From: Allodiplogaster sudhausi
Lineage: Eukaryota > Nematoda > Chromadorea > Rhabditida > Diplogasteridae
NCBI GenBank assembly: GCA_945643635.1
Contig: CALZFC010000082.1
Location: forward strand, 418,501 to 482,500
DNA: 64,000 nt
Direction: 5' to 3'
How positions within the stretch are numbered: the first letter of the stretch is position 1; the number at the start of each line of letters is the position of its first letter. Position numbers and translations under genes: made by a program. Under the pieces are notes generated by a model that was given only the letters and a program-made list of their open reading frames with translations, ran no database searches and was not told where the DNA came from. Below are positions 20,674 to 32,190 of the stretch, in pieces.

Positions 20674-21861
20674 TTCTCTCTCTCACTGCCTCTCTCCTCT
20701 CTTTGCTCCTCTCTCCTTCTTTCTCTCTTTCTCTCTCTTTCACTTTCTCTTCTCTTTCCTCCTATCTCCTTCTTTCTCTCTCTCCCTCCAACCTGCTGCC
20801 TCTCGGCGACGCATCTCTCCTTCCACTCTGCGAGCTGCTGAATCAGCGCGAGTTCCTCCTCGTCAGCCTCGTCGTCATCGCAGGAATCTTCACTAAAAAT
20901 AAAAAAAATTGTTTAGGGGATCATACTGTTTGCTGAGAATATTGAATTATAGCCTAAATAATTAAACGCCATCTCCATGTTTATTTATTTTCGATTTTTT
21001 TTTGCTACAGCAACTGTAAATTCCATACTCAATCGGCTTCTCCAGAAGTGCCGAGACACGGCGGAGAAGTTCGCGCTCCGACCGCTCGCGCTCGTCCGAC
21101 AGCGTCGGAATGTACTGCAAGGAAAAGGAGGGATTGACAATTTGAATTTTGGTCCGGGACGGGTGGGCGGAGCGTAAGAAACTGAGGCACCAATGTGAGC
21201 AGCTCGCTCTGGCGGCGGGCACGCTTCTTCTGGTGCGGAACGAGGCGTCCGACATGGTCGTCGAGCTCATCTAAATGTGGAATTTTTTCTTGTTACCCGA
21301 AAATAAATTCGGAAGTTGCAAGGAACAAAAGAATCTGTAATTTCTAGGAATCCGGGAAGAATTCGAGGGAGATTCAAAAATTCGAACCGGCAAGCGACTC
21401 GCGGAGTCGGTCGGTGCCTTCGTTCATTTCGATCGCGGTGTCGAGGTCGGCGTTGGCGGCGCGTCGGCGAGGGCGGAAGGCGCGCGGTGCCGCGATGCCA
21501 GCCGCTCCTGGAATGTGGACGGGTGGGCGGAGCTTATGAGTTAGCGTCTGCTTATGAGTCATTTAACAAGAATAGACGAGAGAGGGGTGGTTGGCATTGA
21601 AAGGCTGAAAAGCAAGAGCAATGAAAGATGAAAATGTTCAATGCCCGTCGTGATTGAAATGAACAAAATAGATAGAAGGTCGATCTGGGCTTCTTGTAAA
21701 TTTAGCATAGTTTAAGTCTGACTCAGACGCTGAAGGAAGCCCTGGGCAAGTGGAATTGCGACTGCGTTCAGATTCTGAGGGTGAGGCGCTCCTCCAGCAG
21801 CTGGAGGTCCACGAGGGGCTCCGCCAGGGGGGCGAGGGTTCTGCTGCTGCGGTTGGGCCAT
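20128..21861 (-). CDS. Coiled-coil protein of about 255 residues (right-arm copy, mostly intact)
   Basis: Seven exons, read from high to low coordinate: 21729-21861, 21388-21507, 21191-21270, 21015-21114, 20793-20892, 20363-20474 and 20128-20249. The start exon is Pro/Gln/Gly-rich (MAQPQQQNPRPPGGAPRGPP). Next come helical segments AANADLDTAIEMNEGTDRL, DELDDHVGRLVPHQ and YIPTLSDERERSERELLRRV, an acidic patch EDSCDDDEADEEE, another helix (LSALQSSLATRSAALSSVL) and a Ser/Arg-rich tail ending NNRRQG. Phases agree at every junction except exon 4 to 5, which is one base short. The donor there reads TACAG|TTGC where AG|GT would be expected. I do not recognise the family. The helices suggest a structural or adaptor role. 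A one-base assembly error or early decay would explain the junction. Confidence 0.6.
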
Positions 21862-22009
21862 TATGGTACCCTGAAAATCATATAATTTTTTCTTGAAAAA
21901 AAAAACGTATAATTACAATTTGACAATTAGTATGACCGACGTTTCAATGAGATCTTGGATGATGGCCAGCCGCTCGAGGCGAGAGTAGAAAGGTGAAGTG
22001 GCGAGGAAG

Positions 22010-22460
22010 GGATTCGAAATGACAACTTTGCTATTATGATTATGTGACTTTTTGCTGACTTCCTGACTTCGATTAGCGCATATTTCATAAGTACAAAAAT
22101 TTCACAACTTTTGAACTCAAGTTCCGAGGATATGGAATTTCCATTTTTATCATAAATATAATTATATCGCACTTCTTGAGCTTTCATCATTAATTTTTTT
22201 AATAAAAGATGATAAAACAACGGAGTAGAACAAAAGAATGGAGAACAAAAGCAATTTTTTTTTAAATCTCTCTCTTCATCTATCTTTCAGTCGCTTCCTC
22301 TAGCACCCTCTTCTTCTTTCTCTTTCTCATAATATCGACCTTTTCTTTCTGTCTGATTTCCATTATTTCTCTCTTTCAGCGGCGCGCTTTCATAATGGAC
22401 ATTAATTGATTTGTTTATTTGTTTATTTACCTATTTTTCGCAACTAATGCTACAACAAGC
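22010..22460. repeat. Repeat D, copy 2 (inverted)
   Basis: Reverse match to 16330-16780. It lies 150-600 bases upstream of the start of the coiled-coil gene, so it may overlap that gene's promoter region. Confidence 0.7.
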
Positions 22461-22673
22461 ATGATTCAGACAGAAAGAGGTGGAGGGAAAGGCAAGAAGA
22501 GAGAGAAATAAGTTCAAGAGCGCGGGTTAGACAGTAAAGATGAATGTAAACAGCGCAACTTCGAATGCATTCTAATAATTTCCTGAATAACAATGTAGAC
22601 AAAATCAGGTGAATCGTTTTTTGTTCCAGGAAAGGGGCTTTTTAAAATAAATAAAAAAAATGTGAAGACTTAC

Positions 22674-22785
22674 AGCGTTCTGCGAGTGCAATCGGAGAGA
22701 GCTTTGGCCCCGACGTTCTCTTCGATTGCACTAGGGCTGCCTTCGACTTCCGCGCAGCCGGCCAGACTGGGCGCGATCCATTATA
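22674..22785 (-). other. Possible exon of unknown gene
   Basis: GC-rich sequence in an AT-rich region ends in a good donor (CGCT|GTAAGT). Two frames are open: IAPSLAGCAEVEGSPSAI... and, after a CAG, WPAARKSKAALVQSKRTS.... I cannot choose between them. It could be a 5' exon of the coiled-coil gene or of another gene. Confidence 0.25.
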
Positions 22786-24190
22786 AGCAATAAATTCAAT
22801 AAAAAAGTGGCATTCAAACTACAGATTCATAACGAATCAATTACAATCGTGTTAGTATTCTACCTTTCGTTGAAGGTTGTCCGACAGAGAAAAATCTATA
22901 TACCGTATGCATACCGTAACACAGGAAACTACTTCATGGAAAGAGATGAGTGTGAATTCTTGTTCCCCAACGAAAAACTCACTTGTGGCGAATTTGTTGG
23001 AGGTGGGATTTTCCAACTTTCTAAGAAATCTTTCTCTCATATACTTGCGCTTGAAAAAATGTCTATTCGTGCTAATCTGTTAAGTGGAAAGCGATTTTGA
23101 CATATAATACTACAACTTTGCCCAACATTTCCATGAATATTCACATTAATGGCGTAATTTTGCCATCTGTGGTAAAATTTTGATCGCAATTCTGTTTGTT
23201 TTAGGCTCCGTGGAAACAAATAAAATGAGTTTGAACATCTTTGAAAAATTTTGCAAACATCCCCTACCCCTCCCCACCACCCCTAATGGAATAGCACTGC
23301 GAATTTCAGCGAATTATTTTTTAAATCCAATTCTACGGTGGGAGGAAATAGCTTCATATTACCGCAAAAATAGCTTCTTGGCATGAGCCACCCAATCCAA
23401 CATAGCTCCATTCATTGCTATGGGAAGCATCAATTGGAGAAACAAAACAACAAGAAATTAAATAGACAGAATCAAACCGAATGCAGCGCGACTGATGAAG
23501 AACGGGCCAATTCTGCCGCCCTTCCTGAACCGAAACAGAGTTATGCCTCAATTGAATGGCAATAAAATACACTTCGCCTTCTTGAAGAACATTGTATCGA
23601 ACAAACAAATAAATTCTAAATGCAATAAATTGTTGAAAGAAATTTCGAGCAAAACTACGTTTAAATATGCCCCAGCATTTAACATAGCTCTAGTGATTAA
23701 TCATGGATATAGCATACCACTTCGAGCCAAAAAGAAAAAAAAAGACAACAATAACTGAAATAGAAAACAGCTAACCGCGAGCTATGCAAATCGTCCCTGT
23801 AGACAGAGCGGAGTAGCAACGTAGAGGACGAAGCCGCTCTAAGCCTCAATTGAAAGGCAATAAACAACACTTCGAGTACTTGAAGAATCAAGCATTGGTT
23901 GTAGCAAAAAGATATTTAAAAATCACATCAATAACTTCAGCCCTTCCCCGAAGTTAGCTCTAAACATTTCAGGCGATACTGGGTGCTGTATCACATAATC
24001 ATTGTAAAAAGTCAGAAGAAACAACGTTACTATCAAAAGCACAGCTAATTTTTCGAAAATGCTTCTTAGTTTCAAAATGGCGAAGTGTCGTTTATTTGGA
24101 TTATTTCGGTTTAAAGTGTTTTGGTGAAAACTCAAATTGAGCTTTTATGCATTTACCACCTGATTTATTTTACGAAATAAAGTTGAAATT
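22786..24190. other. AT-rich stretch, no gene seen
   Basis: Only short, uninformative open frames occur. A repeated phrase (AATTGAAxGGCAATAAA.ACACTTCG...CTTGAAGAA) appears near 23550 and 23850, pointing to a small diverged direct repeat. Confidence 0.4.
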
Positions 24191-24356
24191 TACATTCTAA
24201 TACTTTGTGTGCTGTGTGTGAAAGAGAATGGTTACTCGAACAAGGTATAGATCTCTTTATTTGGTAGCCTGTACGGCGAGATATTCCTTGTGTGCCATTT
24301 GGAACATTGCGCGCGCTGCGGTAGAAATCGGACACTTTGGTGGTACATCACTGTAT

Positions 24357-24780
24357 ACCAATGCCCACCTAACGATCACCCATGTTGAGATTGGTTAAAA
24401 TATTTTAAAGCTGAATGAATTGTGGGGTAAATGCACTAAAATTTTACGTAGAACACGATTATAATACTTAAATTCATAGTCCTCAAGTATTTAAGTAATC
24501 GACTTCGGAAGTAGCTATACCAATGCCCACCTAAGTCACCCAATTTGAGATTGGTTAAAATACCATAAAGCTGAATGAATTGTGGGGTAAACGCTCCTAA
24601 TTCATTGTTTAGCTACATTTACCCACAATTCCTTCGGCTTTATGTTATTTTAACCAATCTCAAATTGGGTGACTTAGGTAGGCATTGGTATAGCTACCTC
24701 CGAAAAGTTACTTAAATACTTGAGGACTATGAATTTAAGTATTATAATCGTGTTCTACGTAAAATTCTGAAGCGTTTGCG
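24357..24780. mobile_element. Fold-back (long inverted repeat) element
   Basis: Sequence from about 24436 to 24592 returns in reverse from about 24610 to 24767 with few mismatches. The arms include ACGTAGAACACGATTATAAT and ACCCAATTTGAGATTGGTTA. A partial third copy of the arm's inner end lies at 24357-24433. No transposase frame is present. The form fits a non-autonomous fold-back or MITE-like element. Confidence 0.65.
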
Positions 24781-24887
24781 CCACAGTTCATTCAGCGCTA
24801 CGGTGTTGTGAGATTGGCGCTTCTGTATGAAGTTGTATTGCATTGCCTATTGTTTCTCTTTTACGGGTTTCTATAAAAATAAACGAG

Positions 24888-25016
24888 CACGTGGTCGACG
24901 TTTGCCGGCGTCGACCACGTGAACCGACTCGTGAATTAACAACAAAAATAACAACCTAGAAATTGGGAAGTTTTTCTAACCTGTTGTTATTTTTGTTGTT
25001 AATTCACGAGTCGGTT
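24888..25016. repeat. Two adjacent perfect hairpins
   Basis: CACGTGGTCGACG (24888-24900) pairs perfectly with 24909-24921 around an eight-base loop. Immediately next to it, bases 24922-24955 pair perfectly with 24983-25016 (34 of 34) around a 27-base loop. The arms contain the AACAACAAAAATAACAAC word. They lie just downstream of the 3' end of the first Thr-rich gene. Confidence 0.85.
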
Positions 25017-25184
25017 AAAGTTCGGTTTATTATTTCTTGCAAAATTAGTAAACCGACTTTTAATTTTAAAAAATATATATAATACAACTAGATTAATAGA
25101 AATAATAGATGAATCAATGAAGATTAATTAAGAAATAAATAAAATTCATTGATTAAAATGAGGATCATAATCATTTCCGCCTAC

Positions 25185-26193
25185 TTTTCTTGCAATACAC
25201 CGTTCCCGTCGCCGCCGAGAAGATCTTAGTTGCGTCGCCGGCGTCCTCGTACGTTACGCCGTCCGCTTTGCACCGGATGCCCATATCCGTGACGGCCAAC
25301 TCGGGCATGCCTGCCTCCTGAAAAGCAAGAGTAACAGAGGCTGACGGTTTGAGTGGATTCAGAATGTTTGCAATTATATTCGTGCAATAATTTGTCTGAT
25401 TTTTTATTGAAAAAAAAACCTTGAATTTAAATGAATTTAAAAGGTGTCATTATTAAGTGGGGATCAATGAACCTGCACGCAGGAGGGGGTATTAATAGAC
25501 CGACAGCTAAGAAGGATCGACAGCGCACCAGCTAAAGGTGGGAGGGAGGAGCATCATTAGAACTTTAATTAAAGTACATACAAGTCCGAAGAATCGTTCT
25601 ACATACAATACTAAAAAGTGCGCAAATATCAGTTATTCCCCGGGTAGTTCATTTAAGCGGGCATCAAAAACAGAGTCCTAACAGACCTTTACGGCGAACA
25701 TGTTGCACAAGTCGCTCCGATACACGGCGTCTGCACATTCATGAGCAACTTCGCGTCACAGCTGGCCTCGGGTGGGCACTAAATATGCTAATAATTAATA
25801 AATACTACTTACTTACAATTTAAATCGGTTAATTAATTCACAATAAATTTTCTCAGTAAATAAAATAAAAAACATGCATACTTTAGTTAACGATTTTTGT
25901 GATATATTATTATACTTATTTTTTCTTGAAAGTAAAAGCAAAGCTGTAAATATACTCATGGAAAGTCGTCTCCATAATATCATTGTTTTGTTTTAATTTT
26001 CCGGCTAGACAAGCGATAAACTAAAATTCGTCCGATCGCATACTCTCTCCTTCTTCTCTCTAGCTCGCGCTGTCTTCATCCTCATTATTCCTTTCCCTCT
26101 TTCTATCTCTCTTCCTTTCCCTAATTTTCTCTCTTCTTCTCTCCCTCTCCCTTCCTATCTCTCTCTCTCTCTCTCTTCCTCTCCCAATTCCTC

Positions 26194-26243
<50 letters not shown>

Positions 26244-27098
26244 CTTCGCTCGTCCCTATCGTCCCTCTCGTCCCTCTCATCCATTCTCTCCACCTCTACA
26301 TCTCTCTCTCTCTCTGCAAGGCGGCAAAGTAGCTGGCTTAGAGGTCACGAAGGGAATGTTCGAACGTTAAACACAGGTAGTAGCAAAGAAAAGAAAGGAG
26401 GAAGAAGATTCGAAAATTAAATTAATATGATATTTCTTACATTTTGTAGTATATTCGAATTGTATAATAAATTAACAAAAACTATTATTTAAAGAAAATT
26501 CCACCAACCGCAGTCGCCATGTACGTTGGCGGTGTGCAACTCATGCACCGATTCGGCGCGGTGGTCGTCGTGGTTGACGTGGTAGTAGACGACGTGGTTG
26601 TCGAGGGCATCGTCGTGGAGGTTAAGGTCGTGGAAGCCGGAGGGTGCGTCGTCGTGGTTGTGGTGGTCATTGGAGGAGGTCCTGAACAGCGTGCTACGTT
26701 TTCTAATTAAGTACATTTTGAAATATTTATCGCACGTGAAGATAATTTTTCGATGTGACAGCACAATATATAAAATTTATGATTGCTTAAATGCGAAAAG
26801 CGAAAGGAAATACAAATAATGAAAGGAATCAATTGATGTACTTGTAGAACTATTTTTATTGGATAGAGAGAATTTAAAAAATAAAATAAAAACACTTCAA
26901 AAACCCAAGCAATTGCAAATCGACATTTACATGAACAAAAATAGCTTGTTCGAATTACATAATAAGTTGGACAAAACGTACTAGTAACCAACTTGTCAAA
27001 ACCTGGTCTGTGGGAACCATAGCCATGGAAGCATGGCCATGGGGCGCGAATGTCGCGAAGAGGCAGAGGAAGAAGACAGAGGAGAGCGACTTCGTCAT
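25185..27098 (-). CDS. Secreted Thr-rich/Cys-rich protein, paralog 1, frame-damaged
   Basis: Exon 1 (26993-27098) encodes a signal peptide, MTKSLSSVFFLCLFATFAPH. Exon 2 (about 26509-26681) is a mucin-like Thr/Ser linker ending TTTTTAPNRCMSCTPPT. Exon 3 (25687-25778) begins CPPEASCDAKLLMNVQTPC. Exon 4 (25185-25317) reads MGIRCKADGVTYEDAGDATK and ends VYCKK at a donor. Compared with paralog 2, exon 3 lacks 13 bases and meets a TAA. The product would then stop after TCATCSP unless splicing differs. No terminal exon was found. A signal peptide, Thr-rich spacer and Cys-rich domain resemble nematode C6/DUF281-type surface or secreted proteins, and the linker would be O-glycosylated. Family placement is from pattern only. 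Confidence 0.6.
26150..26315. repeat. (CT)n tract upstream of, or within, paralog 1 intron
   Basis: CT-rich microsatellite between exons 2 and 3 of the first Thr-rich gene. A related but shorter CT-rich stretch lies at the matching place in paralog 2 (33400-33480). Confidence 0.85.
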
Positions 27099-27819
27099 CT
27101 TCCTGTTTCTCTATTTTCGCCCTTGCGCAGAGTGCAATGCAAACGCGTTCCTGAGTCGAATTGACTTTTATACTGGCAAAAGTGCCGGAGGGGCGGGAGA
27201 ACAGATTGATTAAGGGGACGCCAATTTTCTCTCGCCTATATGCCAACAACTTCACAACAACTTATTTTTATGGAGAGAGAGCGAGAGAGAGAAAGTATAG
27301 AAGAATCCTCTGAAGCTCGAGTCCTCATCTTTCGGCACTCCCGCGTAAATGAGAATAATAGAAAAGCAAAGAGTCTCTGATATTCGTTCGACTAAAGAAA
27401 ATTCTTGAAAAAAAAATGTGTAAAAAAAATTAGTACACAAAATACCTTGAGCAGCAAAGTCATAGAAACGGCGTTTACAAACCATGACCATTTTTGAAAG
27501 AGCATCTTTTTTAACTCCTTAAAAAACTGTATTTGTAAACTGTACATGATGGCCTTTCCCAGATTTTGGAAGGGCTAAACTGTGACAAAAGACTCTCGAA
27601 CGATTTGGCTTTCGTTTTGCGCCCGAGGGAAAGGAGGAAAACGCTGAGCGCTTTTCCTTCCTCACTCGTTGATTGCATGGAGTTTAGTTTCATATTCCTT
27701 CAAGTTGAACGGACATTTCGGCGAAGAAGCACATTTTCATCTCGAAATAATCAATCAGTTCTTCCTCCCCTACTGCATGTGCCAGATTATTGAATAGCAA
27801 TCCGACTAGCTGAGAACCG

Positions 27820-28235
27820 TTTGAGAGAGAAAGAGAGAGAGAAAGAAAGAGATACCAGCATTGCAGGGCAATCCGACTTGGTGAGAAGCGTTTGTACTCA
27901 CAGTGTTCTAGTTGCCACAGGGCGAATAAGTGAAAGAGGAAAGAGAAAAGATGAAGAAGGGCAAAGTTGCCCTCCGGTTCACTCTTTGTAATCCTTTTCA
28001 CGGCATTCGTTCGAATTGGGAATGAGAGTGAGAGGGGGCGGGGGAAGAGAGAGAGAGAGAGAGACTGAGAGAGAATGAAAGAGAGAGAGAGAGGGAAACT
28101 GATAGAGAGAAAGCGCGAGATAGAGAAAGAGAGCAAGATCTCTCTTTCTCTATCTCTCGAGATAGAGAGGAGAGATACAGGAGATAAAGAGAGAGAGAGA
28201 GAGGAAGAAAGAGAGAGAGAGAGACTGAACGAAAA
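27820..28235. repeat. GA tracts upstream of paralog 1
   Basis: Several GA microsatellites include an AGATCTCTCTTTCTCTATCTC-type inverted patch near 28130. The block 27240-28330 is duplicated at 34350-35510 with different tract lengths. Confidence 0.85.
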
Positions 28236-28609
28236 CGCCTTGTTACGGTTGCGTTCGGGCGACCTTGTCACCGTCCCCTTAGCCGCCTCGTTGTAGTTTG
28301 GGGATAGATACACATTGTCACTTTAGCGAGCTTCATTCTTGTTACCTTTCTCTATTTTTAAAGAAGGGGGTACTACTAGAGGGGGGTATTAATAGAGAAA
28401 ATACGGTATATGCAATCTAGCTGCCTTACTGAGGCAAAAGGGCGCAAATACAAAATGTGGTTCATGAGTCCCTTAATCCTTGCCTGCCGGACGCTGCTCT
28501 CGATGACGGCGGGTACTGCGCAAGTGTCCGGGCCATCCTTCGCCCGTCGCCAAGTACGATTCTCTTCTCTGGCCGTCCAAGTCTATTCCATTTATTACTA
28601 CGTAAGTTA

Positions 28610-28990
28610 TTCTTTCATAGATGCTATATTCATTAAATAAAGGCTTCTCAAGAATTTCAAGTGTGGGCTAAACGGATAAATTGTTGTTCACCAATTATTC
28701 ACTTTCTTTTACACAAAGTACTTTAGTCATATTATGACAGAGCCCCTGCGGCTGAGCGGACTAGTCCGCTGATTTGTAAGCGCATTCATGCATTGATAAG
28801 CAGGACCACCGTGTTGACATCTCGATATTATTCCTATCCCTCCTTTTCTCTTATTTTTTTTTCTTTCTCCTCACTCTCTCTCTCTCTCTCTCACTTTCTC
28901 TCTCTCACTCGCTCAATCTCACTTTCAAATCGCATTGCCAGCTCAGTCCATTTCACTCAATTTATCACGAGCGGACGATTCTTTCACCTT
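28610..28990. repeat. Three-copy element T, copy 1
   Basis: The block runs from TTTCATAGATGCTATATTCATTAAATAA through GACAGAGCC, GCGGCTGAGCGGACTAGTCCG and CATTCATGCATTGATAAGCAGG to a CT tract and TCAAATCGCATTGCCAGCTC. It recurs at 30957-31330 and 36110-36580. No shared open frame was found. The conserved CATTCATGCATT.ATAAGCAGG core could be a structured RNA or part of a transposon. Confidence 0.65.
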
Positions 28991-29189
28991 CCGTGCTATT
29001 AATCTTGGAAGAAAAGTAAAACGAACTTTTGTTGAAACCTGAATCAACAAAAATCAGAACGTCAAGCATCTTTTGAGCGTTTTAGTATGGAAAATGAGAA
29101 AGATGAGTAAAGTTTCCTTCAGACTTTGTTCATGATGCAAACTGTATCAACATTCAAAGTTCGTTAAAGTTTGGACATGCGAAACGAGA

Positions 29190-29276
29190 TAGTGTGCAAA
29201 AGTGAGAGGGCAAAAGTGTGTAGAAGGCTGCTTACTTTCTTTTACACTGTTTCCGTCTCTCACTTTTACACACTAT
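29190..29276. repeat. Hairpin with 20-bp arms
   Basis: ATAGTGTGCAAAAGTGAGAG (29190-29209) pairs with 29257-29276 at 19 of 20 positions. It may be the termini of a small element. Confidence 0.55.
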
Positions 29277-29498
29277 TGAATGGCAGAGACAGAAAGATGG
29301 CGCAATTTTAAATGTGACTCAACTCTCAACCAAGAACAAGTGGAATTTGAAGCAAGCTCGGACTAGTAAATTTTTTGAAGGCAACAACTTCTGTGCCCTC
29401 GACAACTAGTCGCTTTTAAATGTAATTCTTTGTTTCTCCGTGTTAATTTTATAAATTTTACTTGTCATTGCGAGAATGTTGTGTTCTTCAGCAGAAAG

Positions 29499-29582
29499 AT
29501 GGCTAGGCATCTTTCTATTGAAGAGGCGGAATTTGATATAGTAACGAAACTTAGCAAGTCTCACAAATTAATAGCCATATAA
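29499..29582 (+). CDS. Short frame of 27 codons, possible transposase-start remnant
   Basis: A TTCTTCAG acceptor lies just before ATG. The frame (MARHLSIEEAEFDIVTKLSK, then SHKLIAI) ends at TAA. It looks like the helical N-terminus of a DNA-binding protein, but it is too short to assign. Confidence 0.2.
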   Translation: MARHLSIEEAEFDIVTKLSKSHKLIAI

Positions 29583-29869
29583 ATTCGAGTTCATATAGTT
29601 GCATGGGGTACGGTAGATTGGTACTGTAATTGTGTGCGTGAAACTTGTTTGTTTTCCAATAGTTGTTATTACTTGCTTGTTAATTTAATGTTTGTTAAAG
29701 CAATAAATTTCTTGTTCCTTAATGACTTATGCACCTCGAAGACGAGAACACGATTGGCGAAAGCCGATCCAGCGCCGGCGCAATACCGGCGACTAGTGAG
29801 TGGGAAACGGACATTAGCATTGCACTGCATTCCTTCTACTGTTTTGGTCCAGAGTGTTTGCCACAGTGG

Positions 29870-29872
<3 letters not shown>

Positions 29873-29916
<44 letters not shown>

Positions 29917-30075
29917 TTCTCTCGGTCTCTGTCTCTCTCTGTCCCTCTCTCTCTCTCTGTCCATCTCTCTCTGTCCCTCTCTCTCTGTATCTCTCTTCTC
30001 TCTCTATCTCTCTTTCTCTACCTTTTTCTGCCACTCTCTTTGTCTCAATCTCTGTCTGTCTCTCTCTCTCCATTA
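29873..30075. repeat. CT-rich microsatellite
   Basis: (CT)n mixed with CTGTCC and CTGTCT words. A similar array lies at 30430-30545. Long Ser/Leu frames here are artefacts. Confidence 0.9.
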
Positions 30076-30426
30076 GATTCGCGAATTCCCAAGAAAAGTG
30101 TCTTGCATATTGCATATGGTTGGTTGGCGTGATGGACCAATTGCCGAGACTAGTGATTAAGGGTTGCATTAATGGTTCTCAATAAAGTTCAACTGTAGCA
30201 AACGCATACGACAACACATGAAAGTAATTGTTCATAAATCCCACTTGTTAAAAAAAGAAAGAAAAGTTGTGTCATCTTTTACTCGAAACATAAATCAACT
30301 TTTTCTGAAATGTTCATCAACTTTTTGTGAAACTGGCACCAGTTTTGTCTAGATTAATAGCACGGCTTATGTCAGTCGTCTCTCCGCTTTCTCTCTCCTT
30401 TCATTCTCTCTCTCTCGCTCTCCTTT

Positions 30427-30478
<52 letters not shown>

Positions 30479-30491
30479 ACTTTCAATCTCT

Positions 30492-30534
<43 letters not shown>

Positions 30535-30589
30535 CTGTCTCTCCGTAATAATTTCAGCAGATCATTTCCTGGATGTATTATTTAAAAAA

Positions 30590-30720
30590 AGGTTTTAACC
30601 ACAGTCCGAAATGAATTCAGTGACGTTTTCTCTCTTTTTGGCCATTTTCAATCGAACTTCCCGAAGACAAGCCTTCCATTTTTAACTTTTTACAGCTGAC
30701 AGTGCTACTTCAAGTTTAAA
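30590..30720. repeat. Block shared with 36850-37020
   Basis: AAAAAAxGTxxTAACC... and CTTCCATTTTTAxCTTTTxxxA... recur in the same order near 36860-37010. This shows that the direct duplication extends this far to the right. Confidence 0.5.
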
Positions 30721-30956
30721 ATGCTCACTTTTTCTCTCACTCTCTGACTCTCTGACTCTCTACCTCTCTCTCTCTCTCTCTTTTGCTCTCACTATCCCGC
30801 TCTCTGTCGCTATCTTCTTCTCTCTCTCTCGCTCTCATTCTCTCTCTCTTTCTATCTCTCTCTCCCTCTCTCTCTCCCTCTCTCTCTCCCTCTCGGAAGC
30901 CTTCTTGAAAGGAGAAAAGCGAAAATTTCCAATTCTGAGTTTTTAGGGACTAATAT

Positions 30957-31330
30957 GTGTATATACATAAGTTAATCTTTTCATTGATGCTATGTTTATC
31001 AAATAAGGACTGTTCAAGAAGTTCAAGAGGAATACATGGATATTTTGTTTTGCATCAATTACTCTTTTTTTACTCCTGGAACTTGAGCCATATTACGACA
31101 GAGCCACGTGCAGATCCGACAAGTCCGGTGATTTGTAGATTTGTAGATGTATTCATGCATTAATAAGCAGGTATTACCTTTAGTATTACATTTAATACAT
31201 ACATTTAGTAATAGATTCTCTCTCTCTCTCTCTGCTTCTCTCGCACTCTCTCAATCTCACATTAAAATCGCATTGCCAGCTCAGGCCATTTCACTCAACC
31301 TTGGCTTTCCTTTCGCTTTCTGGGTATCGT
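30957..31330. repeat. Three-copy element T, copy 2
   Basis: See 28610-28990. This copy has an extra ATTTGTAGATTTGTAGATG duplication before the TATTCATGCATTAATAAGCAGG core. Confidence 0.6.
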
Positions 31331-31474
31331 TTCTCCGTTTTCGTTCTCCTTCCATTTGTTTCTCTCTCTAACTCGCGGTCTGCCTCTCTCTCTCTCGATC
31401 TGCCTTTCTCTCTCTATCTTTCTCTCGCTATCTCCCTCCCTCCCTCACTCCCTCTCTCTCTCTCTCTCCCTCAA

Positions 31475-31517
<43 letters not shown>

Positions 31518-31979
31518 TTCTCTCTGCCCTGCGGCAGTAGCTGGTTTGTTTTGGGACGGAAAGGAGGATGTTGCTCTATCCGTTATCACAATTTGAAAAG
31601 GAAATGCAAGAGGTAGGCAAGATTTTTTTCATTTGAAGAAAAGAGCAGGGAGATTAAAAAATTAATTAATATATTCATTAAATTTTTAATGCTATTTTAA
31701 AGGTGCACGGACACTCAAGCCTCCTGCCATAAAAATATAAAAAAATCTTTTATAATATTTGTACTAATCACAGTGCCAACGGAGTCGTAAAAATGTGGCG
31801 AATAATTTTTGAATCTACAACTTTTTTTTCGCTTTCCTCCCTACTTCTTGACTTTATCTCTTTATTGCCATGACTTATCTGTATGTATGTCTATGACAAA
31901 GTAAAAAGGAGAGCACTCACTAACTATGGCTAATGAAATTACTATGAATGTATTCAGTCTCTTTCTATCAAAACGCACC

Positions 31980-32190
31980 GTTATTACACTGGTCTATCCT
32001 TGTATATCCTACTACGGTCCCGGAGGCGGCTTTGCGCAGTGCGCGGTGAAGCCATCGGGCAGTGGCGCGCCGCCGAAGATTGGCGTCCAGACGGCCATGA
32101 AACAGGCGTAGAGGCTTGTATCAAATATGTCATTGATGAACTGGCTGGAAAAGGGGCTAACGCATTCGAGCCGGTTCAAAGCTAACACCT
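31980..32190 (+). other. Coding-like island, strand uncertain
   Basis: Plus-strand peptides GPGGGFAQCAVKPSGSGAPP and, in another frame, CIKYVIDELAGKGANAFEPV look like protein. The minus strand gives CFMAVWTPIFGGAPLPDGFT. No consistent exon structure joins them. It is probably a broken gene. Confidence 0.25.

Noticed and set aside
1..21861. Inverted duplication as a simple amplification chimera
   Set aside because: The arms differ by many substitutions, several large deletions and a 6.85-kb indel, which a chimeric read would not produce; still listed as a point to check.
26707..27255. 182-codon minus-strand open frame
   Set aside because: It overlaps the signal-peptide exon in another frame. 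The frame with MTKSLSSVFFLCLF keeps phase with the Thr-rich exon and is the same in both paralogs.
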